In this document: positions 24,118-32,584 of the stretch, piece after piece
Layout of the letters: the number at the start of each line of letters is the position of its first letter
How positions within the stretch are numbered: the stretch's first letter is position 1
From: an uncultured Lachnospiraceae bacterium
GTDB taxonomy: Bacteria > Bacillota > Clostridia > Lachnospirales > Lachnospiraceae
NCBI GenBank assembly: GCA_946182825.1
Contig: CAMGZH010000026.1
Coordinates: 1-39,246, forward strand
Direction of reading: 5' to 3'
Length of the DNA: 39,246 bases
Translations under genes and position numbers: made by a program
Notes under the pieces: model-generated
Told to the model about the DNA's origin: nothing
The model's database searches: none
The model's input: only the letters and a program-made list of their open reading frames with translations

Positions 24118-24630
24118 ATGTATTTACAGGACTTGCATGTTGAGAACTTTGTATCAAGAAAACCAAACGGTTTTTCAAAAGTGTTAAAGGTCGTAATGAT
24201 CGCACTGGCAGTGATTACCTTTATTCTGGGGCTGATCGTACCATATCTTCTGGTGATGACTCTGTTGTTTGCAGGACTTGCCTGGTACTATCAGATGAAT
24301 GCACAGATCGATTTTGATTATTCCTATACCAACGGAGTGATCGAGATCGCCAAGGTTTTGAACAAAAGTCGTAGAAAGCAGATGCTTTCAGTAGAAATGA
24401 AAGATGTTGTTGTTGTAGCAGTATCAAAGTCAGATCCGGTACGCGCCTATGTGGGACGCAGGATGAAGACATATGATTGTACCGGACACGAGGACGGTGT
24501 GAAATATTATTGCATGATCTTTAAGAACCCGGCTCATAACAATCAGGAGGAAAAGCTTCTTTTCCAGCCGGATGAGGAATTTTTAGATGCCATGCGAACC
24601 GTAGCACCGCGCAGTATTCATAAGGATTAA
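24118..24630 (+). CDS. Small membrane protein, function unknown
   Basis: 170 residues from ATG 24118, with GAAGGA upstream. Two adjacent hydrophobic segments (about residues 24-56, with a turn at Pro) make a hairpin in the membrane. Both ends are cytoplasmic by the positive-inside rule. The C-terminal domain of about 110 residues begins with Asp-Phe-Asp-Tyr-Ser-Tyr-Thr-Asn-Gly-Val-Ile-Glu-Ile and resembles a PH-like beta fold. It may belong to DUF6106, but I am not sure. It has its own promoter and terminator. Confidence 0.75.
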   Translation: MYLQDLHVENFVSRKPNGFSKVLKVVMIALAVITFILGLIVPYLLVMTLLFAGLAWYYQMNAQIDFDYSYTNGVIEIAKVLNKSRRKQMLSVEMKDVVVVAVSKSDPVRAYVGRRMKTYDCTGHEDGVKYYCMIFKNPAHNNQEEKLLFQPDEEFLDAMRTVAPRSIHKD

Positions 24631-24637
24631 GAAAGTT

Positions 24638-24671
24638 GCAGTCCATGCCTGGCGTGGACTGCGTTTGTTTT
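24638..24671 (+). terminator. Terminator
   Basis: An 8-bp perfect stem GCAGTCCA/TGGACTGC (24638-24645 with 24655-24662) is followed by a T-rich tail interrupted by one G. Confidence 0.7.
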
Positions 24672-24682
24672 AGTGAGGTTTT

Positions 24683-25588
24683 ATGGAATACAAAGAACAT
24701 GTAGAAAAATTGCTGGAGGAACTTGAGTCAGATACGGGAATCCGCTTTTCCATTGATGACAACAACAATAATCAGAGTGAGACCATTAAAAAGCTGTCCC
24801 GTCTGATCCATCGTTTCAAAGGAGATGAGAACCGGGGATTTTTCTTCCGACAGTTTCTGCTGGGGCAGTTGTCCAGGGAAGAGATCGGAGAAAAGAGGCT
24901 GCTCTATCATATGGATCAGAACCAGCCATGGGCCGTTTTTTTAATTGCCTTTGCAAAACCCTATGAGCCCTATGCACTTCGAGTCATATCTTCCCTGTTT
25001 GCGCCGGGAGCCGATCATACGGTAGAAATGGATCGAACCCATCTGGTGGTGGTACGACAGCTTAAAACGGTGGCAACGGATGAAGAAGTAAAGGAAATGG
25101 CAGAGGCTATTGTAGGAACCCTGGGAACGGAAGCCATGTTGTCGGTAAAGGTCAGTTATGACCGCTGTTGTGAGGATCTGAGCGGACTGCCCCTGTCTTA
25201 TCAGCATTGTAACCGGGCAATGGAGATTGGCCGCCTCTTTATGGAGGGACAAAGCATATTCGGATACCACGAGCTGGGCCTTGGAAAACTGGTATTTTCC
25301 CTGGATCCTTTGGTGTGCAGGGAATACCTGGAGGATCATCTGGGAAATTTTGATTTTCGGGAGCTTGATCCGGAAACAAGAAATACCATCCGGGTCTTTT
25401 TCGATAGTGGTCTGTCCATAGCGGAGACCGCACGAAGTCTGTATGTACACAGGAATACACTGGTATACCGGATCGATAAACTACAGAAGCAGACCGGACT
25501 GGATATCCGGCGGTTTGAAGATGCCATTACCATGAATGTGGCAATGTTGATGGATGAATACCTGAAGCGATATCAGGAAGATGAATAA
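24683..25588 (+). CDS. CdaR/PucR-type transcription regulator
   Basis: 301 residues. The C-terminal 60 residues are the PucR helix-turn-helix: Phe-Phe-Asp-Ser-Gly-Leu-Ser-Ile-Ala-Glu-Thr-Ala, then Leu-Tyr-Val-His-Arg-Asn-Thr-Leu-Val-Tyr-Arg-Ile and Thr-Gly-Leu-Asp-Ile-Arg. The middle is a degenerate GGDEF-like domain common in CdaR proteins (Val-Ser-Tyr-Asp-Arg, then Ser-Tyr-Gln-His-Cys). Such proteins activate uptake or use of sugar acids and related compounds. It faces the msmX-like gene across a shared terminator, which may point to a link with sugar transport, but the target is unknown. Confidence 0.82.
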   Translation: MEYKEHVEKLLEELESDTGIRFSIDDNNNNQSETIKKLSRLIHRFKGDENRGFFFRQFLLGQLSREEIGEKRLLYHMDQNQPWAVFLIAFAKPYEPYALRVISSLFAPGADHTVEMDRTHLVVVRQLKTVATDEEVKEMAEAIVGTLGTEAMLSVKVSYDRCCEDLSGLPLSYQHCNRAMEIGRLFMEGQSIFGYHELGLGKLVFSLDPLVCREYLEDHLGNFDFRELDPETRNTIRVFFDSGLSIAETARSLYVHRNTLVYRIDKLQKQTGLDIRRFEDAITMNVAMLMDEYLKRYQEDE

Positions 25589-25603
25589 AATACGACATGA
25601 AAA

Positions 25604-25639
25604 AGTCCCCGACGAATGCTTTTGCATTCGCCGGGGACT
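25604..25639. terminator. Shared terminator between convergent genes
   Basis: A near-perfect 16-bp stem (25604-25619 with 25624-25639) has an A run on its left, which becomes the T run for the leftward msmX-like gene. On the plus strand the T run is poor. Confidence 0.88.
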
Positions 25640-25664
25640 CTTATTATCTTAAGTAAGATGTATC

Positions 25665-26780
25665 CTAGTTGCAGATAGTAAGCTCTGTATCCTTATCGAA
25701 GAAGTGAGTCTTTGTCATATCTAAGTGGAATGTCATCTTATCACCGGTCTTAGCCTGTGTACGTGGGTCAACTCGAGCAGTAACCTGAGTTCCGGCATAA
25801 TCGAAGTATAAGAATACCTCAGCACCAAGCAGCTCGTATACACGGATGGTAGCATCGATAGAGTTACCAAGCTCGATATCAGCAGAACCGTTCTCAGGAT
25901 CGTAGATATCCTCAGGACGAATACCAAGGATAACAGTCTTTCCATCGTAGCCGCCATCGATCAGAGCCTTAGCCTTCTCAGCAGGAACAGCTAACTTAGC
26001 ATCACCAACAGTAGCAGTAACGTTGCTTCCGTTAACAGTGATCTTAGCATCTAAGAAGTTCATCTGTGGAGAACCGATGAATCCTGCAACGAAGAGGTTC
26101 TTAGGCTGTGAGTAAAGAACCTGTGGGGAATCGATCTGCTGAACAACACCGTCCTTCATAACAACGATTCTGGTACCAAGTGTCATAGCCTCTGTCTGGT
26201 CATGTGTTACATAGATGATGGTAGCGCCAAGTCTCTCATGAAGCTTGGAGATCTCAATTCTCATCTGAACACGAAGCTTAGCATCCAGGTTGGAGAGAGG
26301 CTCATCCATAAGGAATACCTTAGGATTACGTACGATAGCACGACCCATAGCAACTCGCTGTCTCTGTCCACCGGAAAGAGCCTTTGGCTTACGATCGAGG
26401 AGCTTATCAAGATCAAGGATCTTAGCAGCCTCTTCAACTCTCTTCTTGATCTCAGCCTTGTCAACCTTACGGATCTTAAGACCGAAAGCCATGTTATCGA
26501 AAACTGTCATATGTGGGTAAAGAGCGTAGTTCTGGAATACCATTGCGATATCACGATCCTTAGGCTCAACGGAGTTCATAAGCTTACCGTCGATCTTAAG
26601 CTCACCGGAAGAGATATCCTCAAGACCTGCGATCATACGAAGGGTTGTGGACTTACCACATCCTGAAGGTCCTACGAAAATGATGAATTCCTTATCAGCT
26701 ACGTTCAGATTGAAATCCTTAACAGCTTCGAAACCGTTAGGATAAACTTTGCAAATGTTCTCTAATGAAATACTAGCCAT
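25665..26780 (-). CDS. msmX: Sugar ABC transporter ATPase (MsmX/UgpC type)
   Basis: 371 residues. Walker A Gly-Pro-Ser-Gly-Cys-Gly-Lys-Ser-Thr at about residue 37, signature Leu-Ser-Gly-Gly-Gln-Arg-Gln-Arg-Val, Walker B Phe-Leu-Met-Asp-Glu-Pro and the switch His in Val-Thr-His-Asp-Gln-Thr-Glu-Ala. A C-terminal TOBE-like regulatory part follows. In Firmicutes one such ATPase serves several CUT1 transporters that carry no ATPase of their own, such as the one at 17685-20899. AGAGGAAAA precedes the start. Codon use is strongly biased toward a few codons, which suggests high expression and fits a shared subunit. It is monocistronic. Confidence 0.94.
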   Translation of the reverse strand: MASISLENICKVYPNGFEAVKDFNLNVADKEFIIFVGPSGCGKSTTLRMIAGLEDISSGELKIDGKLMNSVEPKDRDIAMVFQNYALYPHMTVFDNMAFGLKIRKVDKAEIKKRVEEAAKILDLDKLLDRKPKALSGGQRQRVAMGRAIVRNPKVFLMDEPLSNLDAKLRVQMRIEISKLHERLGATIIYVTHDQTEAMTLGTRIVVMKDGVVQQIDSPQVLYSQPKNLFVAGFIGSPQMNFLDAKITVNGSNVTATVGDAKLAVPAEKAKALIDGGYDGKTVILGIRPEDIYDPENGSADIELGNSIDATIRVYELLGAEVFLYFDYAGTQVTARVDPRTQAKTGDKMTFHLDMTKTHFFDKDTELTICN

Positions 26781-26848
26781 GATTTTCCTCTTTCTTTGGT
26801 AACTATTTTTATATGAGCTATAACAGCTCTCCCTTGTTTACAATGACA

Positions 26849-26877
26849 ATTATAGAACTGTGGCCGGTTCCCAACAA
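26849..26877 (-). promoter_or_regulatory. Promoter of the msmX-like gene
   Basis: On the minus strand TTGTTG (26877-26872), a 17-bp spacer and TATAAT (26854-26849), 69 bases before the start codon. Confidence 0.6.
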
Positions 26878-26959
26878 TGTCAGAATAACCAAAATAGAGC
26901 GAAGCTTTTTCGTTAAAATAACGGGAGAGGGCAAGACGTGGATTTTCTACCTTGCTTCG

Positions 26960-26968
26960 TGGTATAAT
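26960..26968 (+). promoter_or_regulatory. Extended -10 promoter of gdpP-rplI-dnaB
   Basis: TGGTATAAT (26960-26968) fits TGnTATAAT. No -35 is apparent. The gdpP start is 37 bases downstream, after GGGAGGAG. Confidence 0.6.
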
Positions 26969-27004
26969 AAGACGGATTATCGAAATATTCTTGGGAGGAG
27001 TAAC

Positions 27005-29050
27005 ATGGAACCGAAGGAAAAAGAACACATAAACGTATATTTGCGAGTTCCGCTGGCATTGATCGTTGTTTTTGCTGTTATTTCCATTCTACAGCTTATC
27101 TTTTTGCCGCAGCTTGGCATAGGGAGCGTGATCTTCGCAGGAATCTATGGCATTGTGATCGCCATCTATTACAGTTTTGTGCGGAAGAGGTTTCGAAGCG
27201 AGGTTTTAAGCTACGCAACAAACTATGCAACCGTTCAGAAGCAATTGTTGCGGGAATTTCAGATTCCATACGCCGTTTTGGATGAGACAGGACGTTTTCT
27301 CTGGATGAATGACGCCTTTTCCGTACTGACCGGCAAGGATTCGCATTACCAGAAGTCAGCATCCACTCTGTTTCCGGAGATCACCCGTGAGGAGATCGAA
27401 CGTCAGGAAAAGGATAGTTTTTCCATTCGTGTCGACTTTGAAGGGCGGATCTACGAGGCGAAAATGCAGAGGCTTACCTTTAGTCAGCCGGATCACTTAA
27501 AGCATGGAATGCTTGGGATGATCGGAGGGAAGCTGGTAGCGATGATGCTCTTTGATGAAACGCAGCTTACCAGACTGAAAAAGACCGTCAAGGATCAGAA
27601 GCTGGTGACTGCCCTGATCTACATCGATAATTATGAAGAAACGGTAGAGACGGTGGAGGATGTTAAGCGTTCCCTTTTGACTGCTATCATCGACCGCAAG
27701 ATCAGCCGGTACTTCCGCGATACGGATGCTGTGATCCGTAAAATGGAGAAGGATAAGTACTTTATTATTTTCCAGCAGAAGTATCTTCAGCAGATGAAAG
27801 AGAACAAGTTCTCCCTGTTAGAGGATATCAAAACAACAAAAGCGGGAAATGAGAACGAGATCACGATTTCCATGGGAATCGGTGCAGATGCCGACGGATA
27901 CAATCAGAATGCAGAGTATTCAAGAGCAGCCATGGATCTTGCCCTTGGTCGAGGCGGATCGCAGGTCGTTATCAAGAGCGGAGAAAAGGTAGAATATTAC
28001 GGTCTTCGCGGTAAGGAAGTCGCCCGTAACACCAGAGTCAAGGCGAGAGTCAAGGCACAGGCGCTGCGGGAGATGATGGAAAGTAAGGAATCGGTGATCG
28101 TAATGGGGCACCAGATCTCAGACGTGGATGCTCTCGGCGCCGGAATCGGAGTATATAGCGCAGCCAGAGAATTAGGAAAGAAGTGCCAGATCGTATTAAA
28201 TACCATTACGACATCCCTTCGTCCGCTGGTTGATGGGTTTTCTACCGAAAACGGTTATCCGGAGGATCTGTTCATCAACAGCGAAGAGGCCCTTGAGCTT
28301 GTGAATGAAAAGACACTGGTTATGGTGGTGGATACAAACAGACCTAATTATACCGAGTGTCCGGATCTTTTGACAAAAAGCAAGAGTATCGTGGTGTTTG
28401 ATCACCACAGACAGGGAAGCGAACGCATTGAGAATCCTGTCCTTTCCTATATCGAACCATATGCATCCTCTACCTGTGAGATGATTGCTGAGATGCTGCA
28501 GTATTTTTCAGAGCGAATGCAGCTGACACCGGAGGAGGCAGATTGTATTTATGCCGGAATTCTGATCGATACCAATAACTATATGACAAAGACCGGCGTC
28601 CGCACCTTTGAAGCGGCAGCCTATCTGAAACGATCCGGAGCGGATGTTACAAGAGTTCGAAAGCTTCTTCGTGAAGATATGATGACCTATAAGGCGAGAG
28701 CTGAGGTCGTTCGACACGCGGAAGTATACAAGGGCGCCTTTGCGATATCCGAGTGCGTGGCCAATGACCTTGAAAGTCCGACTATTGTGGGAGCACAGGC
28801 ATCCAATGAACTTTTGAACATCGTAGGAATCAAGGCAAGTTTTGTTCTTACGGATTTCAAAGGTAAGATCTATGTAAGCTCCAGATCTATTGATGAGATC
28901 GATGTACAGTTGATCATGGAACGTCTTGGAGGCGGAGGCCATTTGAATGTGGCAGGCGCTCAGATTCAGGATGAGACCATTGAAGAAGTGAAACAGCGAG
29001 TAAAAGACATAATTGACATCATGATAGAAGAAGGAGAAATCAAACTATGA
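27005..29050 (+). CDS. gdpP: Cyclic-di-AMP phosphodiesterase GdpP (YybT)
   Basis: 681 residues from ATG 27005, just after GGGAGGAG; earlier in-frame starts lie across the promoter and are rejected. Two membrane helices (about residues 15-55) are followed by a PAS-like domain, a degenerate GGDEF domain (Ser-Met-Gly-Ile-Gly-Ala-Asp) and the DHH/DHHA1 phosphoesterase. The latter shows Asp-Val-Asp-Ala-Leu-Gly-Ala, Val-Val-Asp-Thr-Asn, Asp-His-His-Arg and Gly-Gly-Gly-Gly-His-Leu-Asn-Val-Ala-Gly-Ala. It lowers the second messenger c-di-AMP, which controls potassium uptake and wall balance. The rplI start overlaps its stop by 4 bases. The order matches yybT-rplI-dnaC of B. subtilis. Confidence 0.95.
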   Translation: MEPKEKEHINVYLRVPLALIVVFAVISILQLIFLPQLGIGSVIFAGIYGIVIAIYYSFVRKRFRSEVLSYATNYATVQKQLLREFQIPYAVLDETGRFLWMNDAFSVLTGKDSHYQKSASTLFPEITREEIERQEKDSFSIRVDFEGRIYEAKMQRLTFSQPDHLKHGMLGMIGGKLVAMMLFDETQLTRLKKTVKDQKLVTALIYIDNYEETVETVEDVKRSLLTAIIDRKISRYFRDTDAVIRKMEKDKYFIIFQQKYLQQMKENKFSLLEDIKTTKAGNENEITISMGIGADADGYNQNAEYSRAAMDLALGRGGSQVVIKSGEKVEYYGLRGKEVARNTRVKARVKAQALREMMESKESVIVMGHQISDVDALGAGIGVYSAARELGKKCQIVLNTITTSLRPLVDGFSTENGYPEDLFINSEEALELVNEKTLVMVVDTNRPNYTECPDLLTKSKSIVVFDHHRQGSERIENPVLSYIEPYASSTCEMIAEMLQYFSERMQLTPEEADCIYAGILIDTNNYMTKTGVRTFEAAAYLKRSGADVTRVRKLLREDMMTYKARAEVVRHAEVYKGAFAISECVANDLESPTIVGAQASNELLNIVGIKASFVLTDFKGKIYVSSRSIDEIDVQLIMERLGGGGHLNVAGAQIQDETIEEVKQRVKDIIDIMIEEGEIKL

Positions 29051-29496
29051 AGGTAATTTTGCTTGCAGATGTAAAATCCCAGGGTAAAAAGGGAGATATT
29101 GTAGAAGTATCTGAGGGCTATGGCCGTAATATGCTCATTAAGAAGAAGCTTGGAGTTGAGGCGACTCCGGCAAATATCAATAATCTGAAGCTGCAGAACA
29201 AGCATGCTGCTAAGGTGGCAGAGGAGAATCTTGCAGCAGCCCAGGAACTTGCAAAGCGTATTGAGGAATGGAAGGTTGAGACTTCACTGAAGACAGGAGA
29301 AGGCGGAAGGACGTTTGGAGCAGTATCAGCAAAAGAGATCGCTGAAGCAGTGGAAAAGCAGTATAAGGAGAAGCTCGACAAGAAAAAGATCCATCTGCCT
29401 GAGCCGATCCGCTCCTTAGGTGTACACGAGGTAACAATTAAGATTCATCCACAGGTTACAGCAACTCTTCGCGTCCATGTAGGTGAAAAGAATTAA
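29047..29496 (+). CDS. rplI: 50S ribosomal protein L9
   Basis: 149 residues. An N-terminal domain (Met-Lys-Val-Ile-Leu-Leu-Ala-Asp-Val, then Tyr-Gly-Arg-Asn) joins a long helix and a C-terminal domain ending in a Thr-Ala-Thr-Leu-Arg-Val-His-Val strand. ATGA overlap with gdpP implies coupled translation. Confidence 0.98.
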   Translation: MKVILLADVKSQGKKGDIVEVSEGYGRNMLIKKKLGVEATPANINNLKLQNKHAAKVAEENLAAAQELAKRIEEWKVETSLKTGEGGRTFGAVSAKEIAEAVEKQYKEKLDKKKIHLPEPIRSLGVHEVTIKIHPQVTATLRVHVGEKN

Positions 29497-29524
29497 AATT
29501 AGCAACAGGTTTTGAGGAGATACT

Positions 29525-30889
29525 ATGGACCAGAGTCAGAACGTGGTCATGGCACGCCAGATGCCTGCCAGCTTAGAGGCAGAGCAGGCTGTGATCGGTT
29601 CCATGTTATTAGAACAGGAATCCGTCAATACTGCGGCAGAACAGCTGGTAGCAGATGATTTTTATTATCCCGCATATGCAGTGATGTTTACCACCATCGT
29701 GAATCTGTATAATGAAAGTCGGGTGGTGGATGCGGTAGCTGTAACAGAAAAACTGAAAACAGCAGGATTGGCCGCAGAATATACGGAACCACGGTTTATC
29801 GCAGAACTGATGAGCAGTGTTCCAACGTCGGCCAACATTGGACAGTACTGCAGCATTGTGAAAGAAAAAGCAATGTTGCGTCGGGTGATCAAGACCAATC
29901 AGGAAATTGAAAACGATTGTTATGAGGGAACCCATTCTGTCGATGAGATTCTGGACAGAACAGAGGCGGATTTCTTAAAATTATTACAGAATCGCGGAGT
30001 GTCCGATTTTGTACCGGTGGACGAAGTTGTAAAAAATGCGCTGCAAAAGATTGAAGATGCATCCCGTAAGCATGGAACTGTAACCGGAATTTCTACCGGT
30101 TTTATCGATCTGGACACGCAGACGGCAGGACTTCAGCCCTCCGATCTGATCCTCCTTGCAGCCCGTCCTTCCATGGGTAAAACAGCATTTGCCTTGAATC
30201 TGGCGCATCATATTGCAGTACATGAGAATCAGTGTGTTGCTATTTTTTCGTTGGAGATGAGTAAAGAGCAGTTGGTGAACCGACTGTTCGCGCTTCAGGG
30301 ACATCTGGATGCTCAAAAGCTTAGAAGTGGACAGCTGGAAGACAGTGAATGGCGGGAACTGGTGGATGCAGCGGGAGTACTGAGCCGAAGCAATCTGATC
30401 ATTGACGATACACCGGCGATCTCGGTTTCCGAAATGAGAAGTAAATGTCGTAAATATAAGCAGGAATATGGACTGTCCATGATCATGATCGACTATCTGC
30501 AGTTGATGGAAAGTTCTGGTTCTGCCAATGTATCCCAGCAGCAGAAGATCGCGGATATCTCACGTTCCTTGAAGGCTTTGGCCAGAGAACTGAATGTTCC
30601 GGTGATAGCGTTATCCCAGTTGAACCGAGGCGTTGAGCAACGAGATGACAAGCGGCCGATGATGTCCGATCTTCGAGATTCCGGAGCCATCGAGCAGGAT
30701 GCCGATGTGGTTATGTTCATCTACCGAGATGATTATTACAACAAGGACTCTGATCGTAAGGGAATTGCAGAGATCATCATTGCAAAACAACGAAACGGTC
30801 CTGTTGGGACAGTGGAACTGGTATGGCTGCCGCAGTACACGCGATTTGCGAATAAGGTCAAGGGCCATCGTCACCACGGAGAAGATTAG
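29525..30889 (+). CDS. dnaB: Replicative DNA helicase (DnaB family; DnaC in Bacillus)
   Basis: 454 residues. The N-terminal collar domain (Met-Pro-Ala-Ser-Leu-Glu-Ala-Glu-Gln-Ala-Val-Ile-Gly-Ser) is followed by the RecA-like motor. Walker A is Arg-Pro-Ser-Met-Gly-Lys-Thr-Ala and Walker B is Ile-Met-Ile-Asp-Tyr-Leu-Gln-Leu-Met. The arginine-rich Gly-Ala-Ile-Glu-Gln-Asp-Ala-Asp and the final Lys-Gln-Arg-Asn-Gly-Pro are present. It unwinds the replication fork as a hexamer. There is no intein. GAGGAG precedes the ATG. Confidence 0.97.
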   Translation: MDQSQNVVMARQMPASLEAEQAVIGSMLLEQESVNTAAEQLVADDFYYPAYAVMFTTIVNLYNESRVVDAVAVTEKLKTAGLAAEYTEPRFIAELMSSVPTSANIGQYCSIVKEKAMLRRVIKTNQEIENDCYEGTHSVDEILDRTEADFLKLLQNRGVSDFVPVDEVVKNALQKIEDASRKHGTVTGISTGFIDLDTQTAGLQPSDLILLAARPSMGKTAFALNLAHHIAVHENQCVAIFSLEMSKEQLVNRLFALQGHLDAQKLRSGQLEDSEWRELVDAAGVLSRSNLIIDDTPAISVSEMRSKCRKYKQEYGLSMIMIDYLQLMESSGSANVSQQQKIADISRSLKALARELNVPVIALSQLNRGVEQRDDKRPMMSDLRDSGAIEQDADVVMFIYRDDYYNKDSDRKGIAEIIIAKQRNGPVGTVELVWLPQYTRFANKVKGHRHHGED

Positions 30890-30904
30890 AAAAATTAATA
30901 ACAT

Positions 30905-30937
30905 AAAAAGGGCTTCGGCGGGGTACCGCCGAAGCCC
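30905..30937 (-). terminator. Terminator between convergent dnaB and DUF1858 genes
   Basis: A perfect 12-bp stem (30910-30921 with 30926-30937) has AAAAA on its left, which serves as the T run for the leftward gene. No T run follows on the plus strand. Confidence 0.85.
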
Positions 30938-30966
30938 GAATTCGTTATGGATCTTATGGATCAAAC

Positions 30967-31200
30967 TTATGCCTGAGCATCCTCTGTCTTACCAGCTAAG
31001 AAAGCATTGATCTCAGCAACGAGATCGTCAGGGTTGATGCCGTGAACGGAAGCTGCCTCCTCGATTGTCTCCATCTGTGATGCAGGACATCCTAAGCAGT
31101 GCATTCCAATCCCGAAAAGGATAGGAGCAATCCCCTCATTGATCTGTAATAATTCGCCAATCATAGTATCCTTGGATACCTGTGGTGCTGTATCTGCCAT
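30967..31200 (-). CDS. DUF1858 redox-disulfide domain protein
   Basis: 77 residues. The motif His-Cys-Leu-Gly-Cys-Pro (about residues 34-39) is the Cys-x-x-Cys of the small domain often found beside hybrid-cluster proteins and other anaerobic redox enzymes. It likely binds or transfers electrons or sulfur through the two cysteines; its partner is unknown. AAGGAGG precedes the ATG. It is divergent from the ferredoxin gene, sharing a 169-base regulatory gap. Confidence 0.9.
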   Translation of the reverse strand: MADTAPQVSKDTMIGELLQINEGIAPILFGIGMHCLGCPASQMETIEEAASVHGINPDDLVAEINAFLAGKTEDAQA

Positions 31201-31232
31201 TAAATAATACCTCCTTAATTCGTATTTTGCTC

Positions 31233-31261
31233 ATTATATCCTGTTTTTCGATTGTGCGCAA
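31233..31261 (-). promoter_or_regulatory. Promoter of the DUF1858 gene
   Basis: On the minus strand TTGCGC (31261-31256), a 17-bp spacer and TATAAT (31238-31233). Confidence 0.65.
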
Positions 31262-31310
31262 TGATTTTACCTATAAGTTTTTTATTTTGTACTTGTTAAA
31301 ACAAATAGGG

Positions 31311-31319
31311 TGCTGTAAT
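31311..31319 (+). promoter_or_regulatory. Likely extended -10 promoter of the ferredoxin gene
   Basis: TGCTGTAAT at 31311-31319 fits the extended -10 form, with weak TTG-containing candidates for -35 upstream (about 31291-31298). Confidence 0.45.
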
Positions 31320-31326
31320 ATGAGGA

Positions 31327-31342
31327 TACAACAAGTGTTGTA
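31327..31342. promoter_or_regulatory. Perfect palindrome at the ferredoxin start site, candidate operator
   Basis: TACAACA, AG, TGTTGTA: 7-bp arms with a 2-bp centre, just after the predicted transcription start and before the ribosome binding site. It is well placed for a repressor; the protein that binds it is unknown. Confidence 0.5.
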
Positions 31343-31369
31343 AAAGTATAAAGTATGGAGGTAATTCAA

Positions 31370-31540
31370 ATGGCATATGTAATTTCAGATTCATGCGTAA
31401 GCTGCGGAACTTGTGAGCCAGAGTGCCCAGTAGGAGCTATCGCTCAGGGTGATTCTCAGTACGAGATCGATGCTACTGCATGCGTAGAGTGCGGAACATG
31501 CGCAGGTGTTTGCCCAACAGGTGCTATCAGCCAGGGTTAA
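31370..31540 (+). CDS. Ferredoxin with two [4Fe-4S] clusters
   Basis: 56 residues from ATG 31370, with GGAGGT at 31357-31362. Two Cys-x-x-Cys-x-x-Cys-x-x-x-Cys-Pro motifs bind the two cubane clusters, as in clostridial ferredoxin. It is a low-potential soluble electron carrier for anaerobic metabolism. Very biased codons suggest high expression. It has its own promoter and terminator. Confidence 0.97.
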   Translation: MAYVISDSCVSCGTCEPECPVGAIAQGDSQYEIDATACVECGTCAGVCPTGAISQG

Positions 31541-31560
31541 TCATTTTCGCATAAGCGTGG

Positions 31561-31595
31561 CCACGGAGGACGATATTGTTCTTCGTGGTTTTTTT
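31561..31595 (+). terminator. Terminator of the ferredoxin gene
   Basis: An 11-bp stem (31561-31571 with 31578-31588, two G-U) is followed by seven T. Confidence 0.9.
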
Positions 31596-31601
31596 ATTTA
31601 T

Positions 31602-31631
31602 GTCGGGGTCCTAATCTCCGACTGAGATAAA
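31602..31631. repeat. Short dispersed repeat, copy 2
   Basis: Matches 2802-2831 at 23 of 30 bases. Here GTCGG and CCGAC pair perfectly as a hairpin. Like copy 1, it begins a few bases after a terminator T run. Confidence 0.5.
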
Positions 31632-31672
31632 CGCTCCGCGAGGATGTGCCGGAATTTACATAGGAAATAGAG

Positions 31673-31715
31673 AAAGGTGCCGGGACAAACCAAAAGGGTC
31701 TGTCCCGGCACCTTT
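31673..31715. terminator. Terminator of mecA
   Basis: A perfect 15-bp inverted repeat (31673-31687 with 31701-31715) starts 3 bases past the mecA stop. The AAA at its far end becomes a U run on the leftward transcript. Confidence 0.85.
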
Positions 31716-31718
31716 AAA

Positions 31719-32480
31719 TTAAATCTCAGCAAGTTTAGATAAAGCAGAGCCAGAAGAAATCATCCTGCAGTGCTCCCGGATGTAAGCGTCAGTACCGGCA
31801 TAGATCTCACGCAAACTACCGTATTCAGAGAGGATATTACAAACCTTATTGAAAACAGCAGGCGCTGTGTGATCCATGGAAATGATCAAAAGGTAAGTAC
31901 CCTCAGCGGTGCGATAAAGGTCATTATGACCAAGGGTCACATGAGATAACATCGGGGCAACATCCAAAAGATCGGATAAGTAGCTGAACTCGTAAATACG
32001 GGTTAACTGATCGGGAACTTCCAAGTCGGCAAGCGATGGATCGTTCTCCGGGATCGGAGATCCATCCATCGCAGCCTGATGCATCATACGTAAAATATCA
32101 TTGGCTGCACCGACAGAAGGCTCCGGAATCGGAATGTCTCCGTCCGTGGAAAGGGAAGAATCCTCGAAATCATCCTCCTCATCCTCGTCATCATCCTCAG
32201 AAAAAGAGGAATAACGGGCATCCAGCTCATCCGGATAGGTTACTTTCGTAACGATAAGAACGATGGAATCTGCGGAAATCGGAACTGCCTCTACCATAAG
32301 AGGAATATCATCCGTCTCAAAACCCAACTTATAGGATGCAAAGCGCATCATCTCACGGAATAGTGACTTAGCCTTATCAGTGCCGTAGACAAGCTCGCTG
32401 ATCTTCATATGGCGACTCTCTAAATCTTCCTTCGAGAGGGTACATCGAATCTGATTCTCATTCAACCGTTCGATCTTCAT
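31719..32480 (-). CDS. mecA: MecA-family adaptor protein for ClpC
   Basis: 253 residues. The N-terminal domain opens Met-Lys-Ile-Glu-Arg-Leu-Asn-Glu-Asn-Gln-Ile-Arg-Cys and holds Lys-Ile-Ser-Glu-Leu-Val-Tyr-Gly-Thr. An acidic Asp/Glu linker (about residues 90-110) leads to a C-terminal domain with Tyr-Glu-Phe-Ser and Leu-Tyr-Arg. MecA delivers substrates to the ClpC-ClpP protease; in B. subtilis it targets ComK. GAAGGGATGG precedes the start. Divergent from the kinase gene, across a 303-base gap. Confidence 0.9.
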   Translation of the reverse strand: MKIERLNENQIRCTLSKEDLESRHMKISELVYGTDKAKSLFREMMRFASYKLGFETDDIPLMVEAVPISADSIVLIVTKVTYPDELDARYSSFSEDDDEDEEDDFEDSSLSTDGDIPIPEPSVGAANDILRMMHQAAMDGSPIPENDPSLADLEVPDQLTRIYEFSYLSDLLDVAPMLSHVTLGHNDLYRTAEGTYLLIISMDHTAPAVFNKVCNILSEYGSLREIYAGTDAYIREHCRMISSGSALSKLAEI

Positions 32481-32542
32481 ATTATCACCATCCCTTCTCT
32501 GTATATATAAATTATCGGCATTTCCTACTTATAGTATAACAC

Positions 32543-32571
32543 ATTATAGATAAAGGCAGATGGAAAGTAAA
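32543..32571 (-). promoter_or_regulatory. Promoter of mecA
   Basis: On the minus strand TTTACT (32571-32566), a 17-bp spacer and TATAAT (32548-32543). A second possible -10, TATACT, lies a little closer to the gene. Confidence 0.6.
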
Positions 32572-32584
32572 TACGATAAATTCT

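Noticed and set aside
26813-27004. N-terminal extension of GdpP from an upstream start
   Set aside because: The extension would run across the extended -10 promoter; a strong GGGAGGAG lies before the ATG at 27005.
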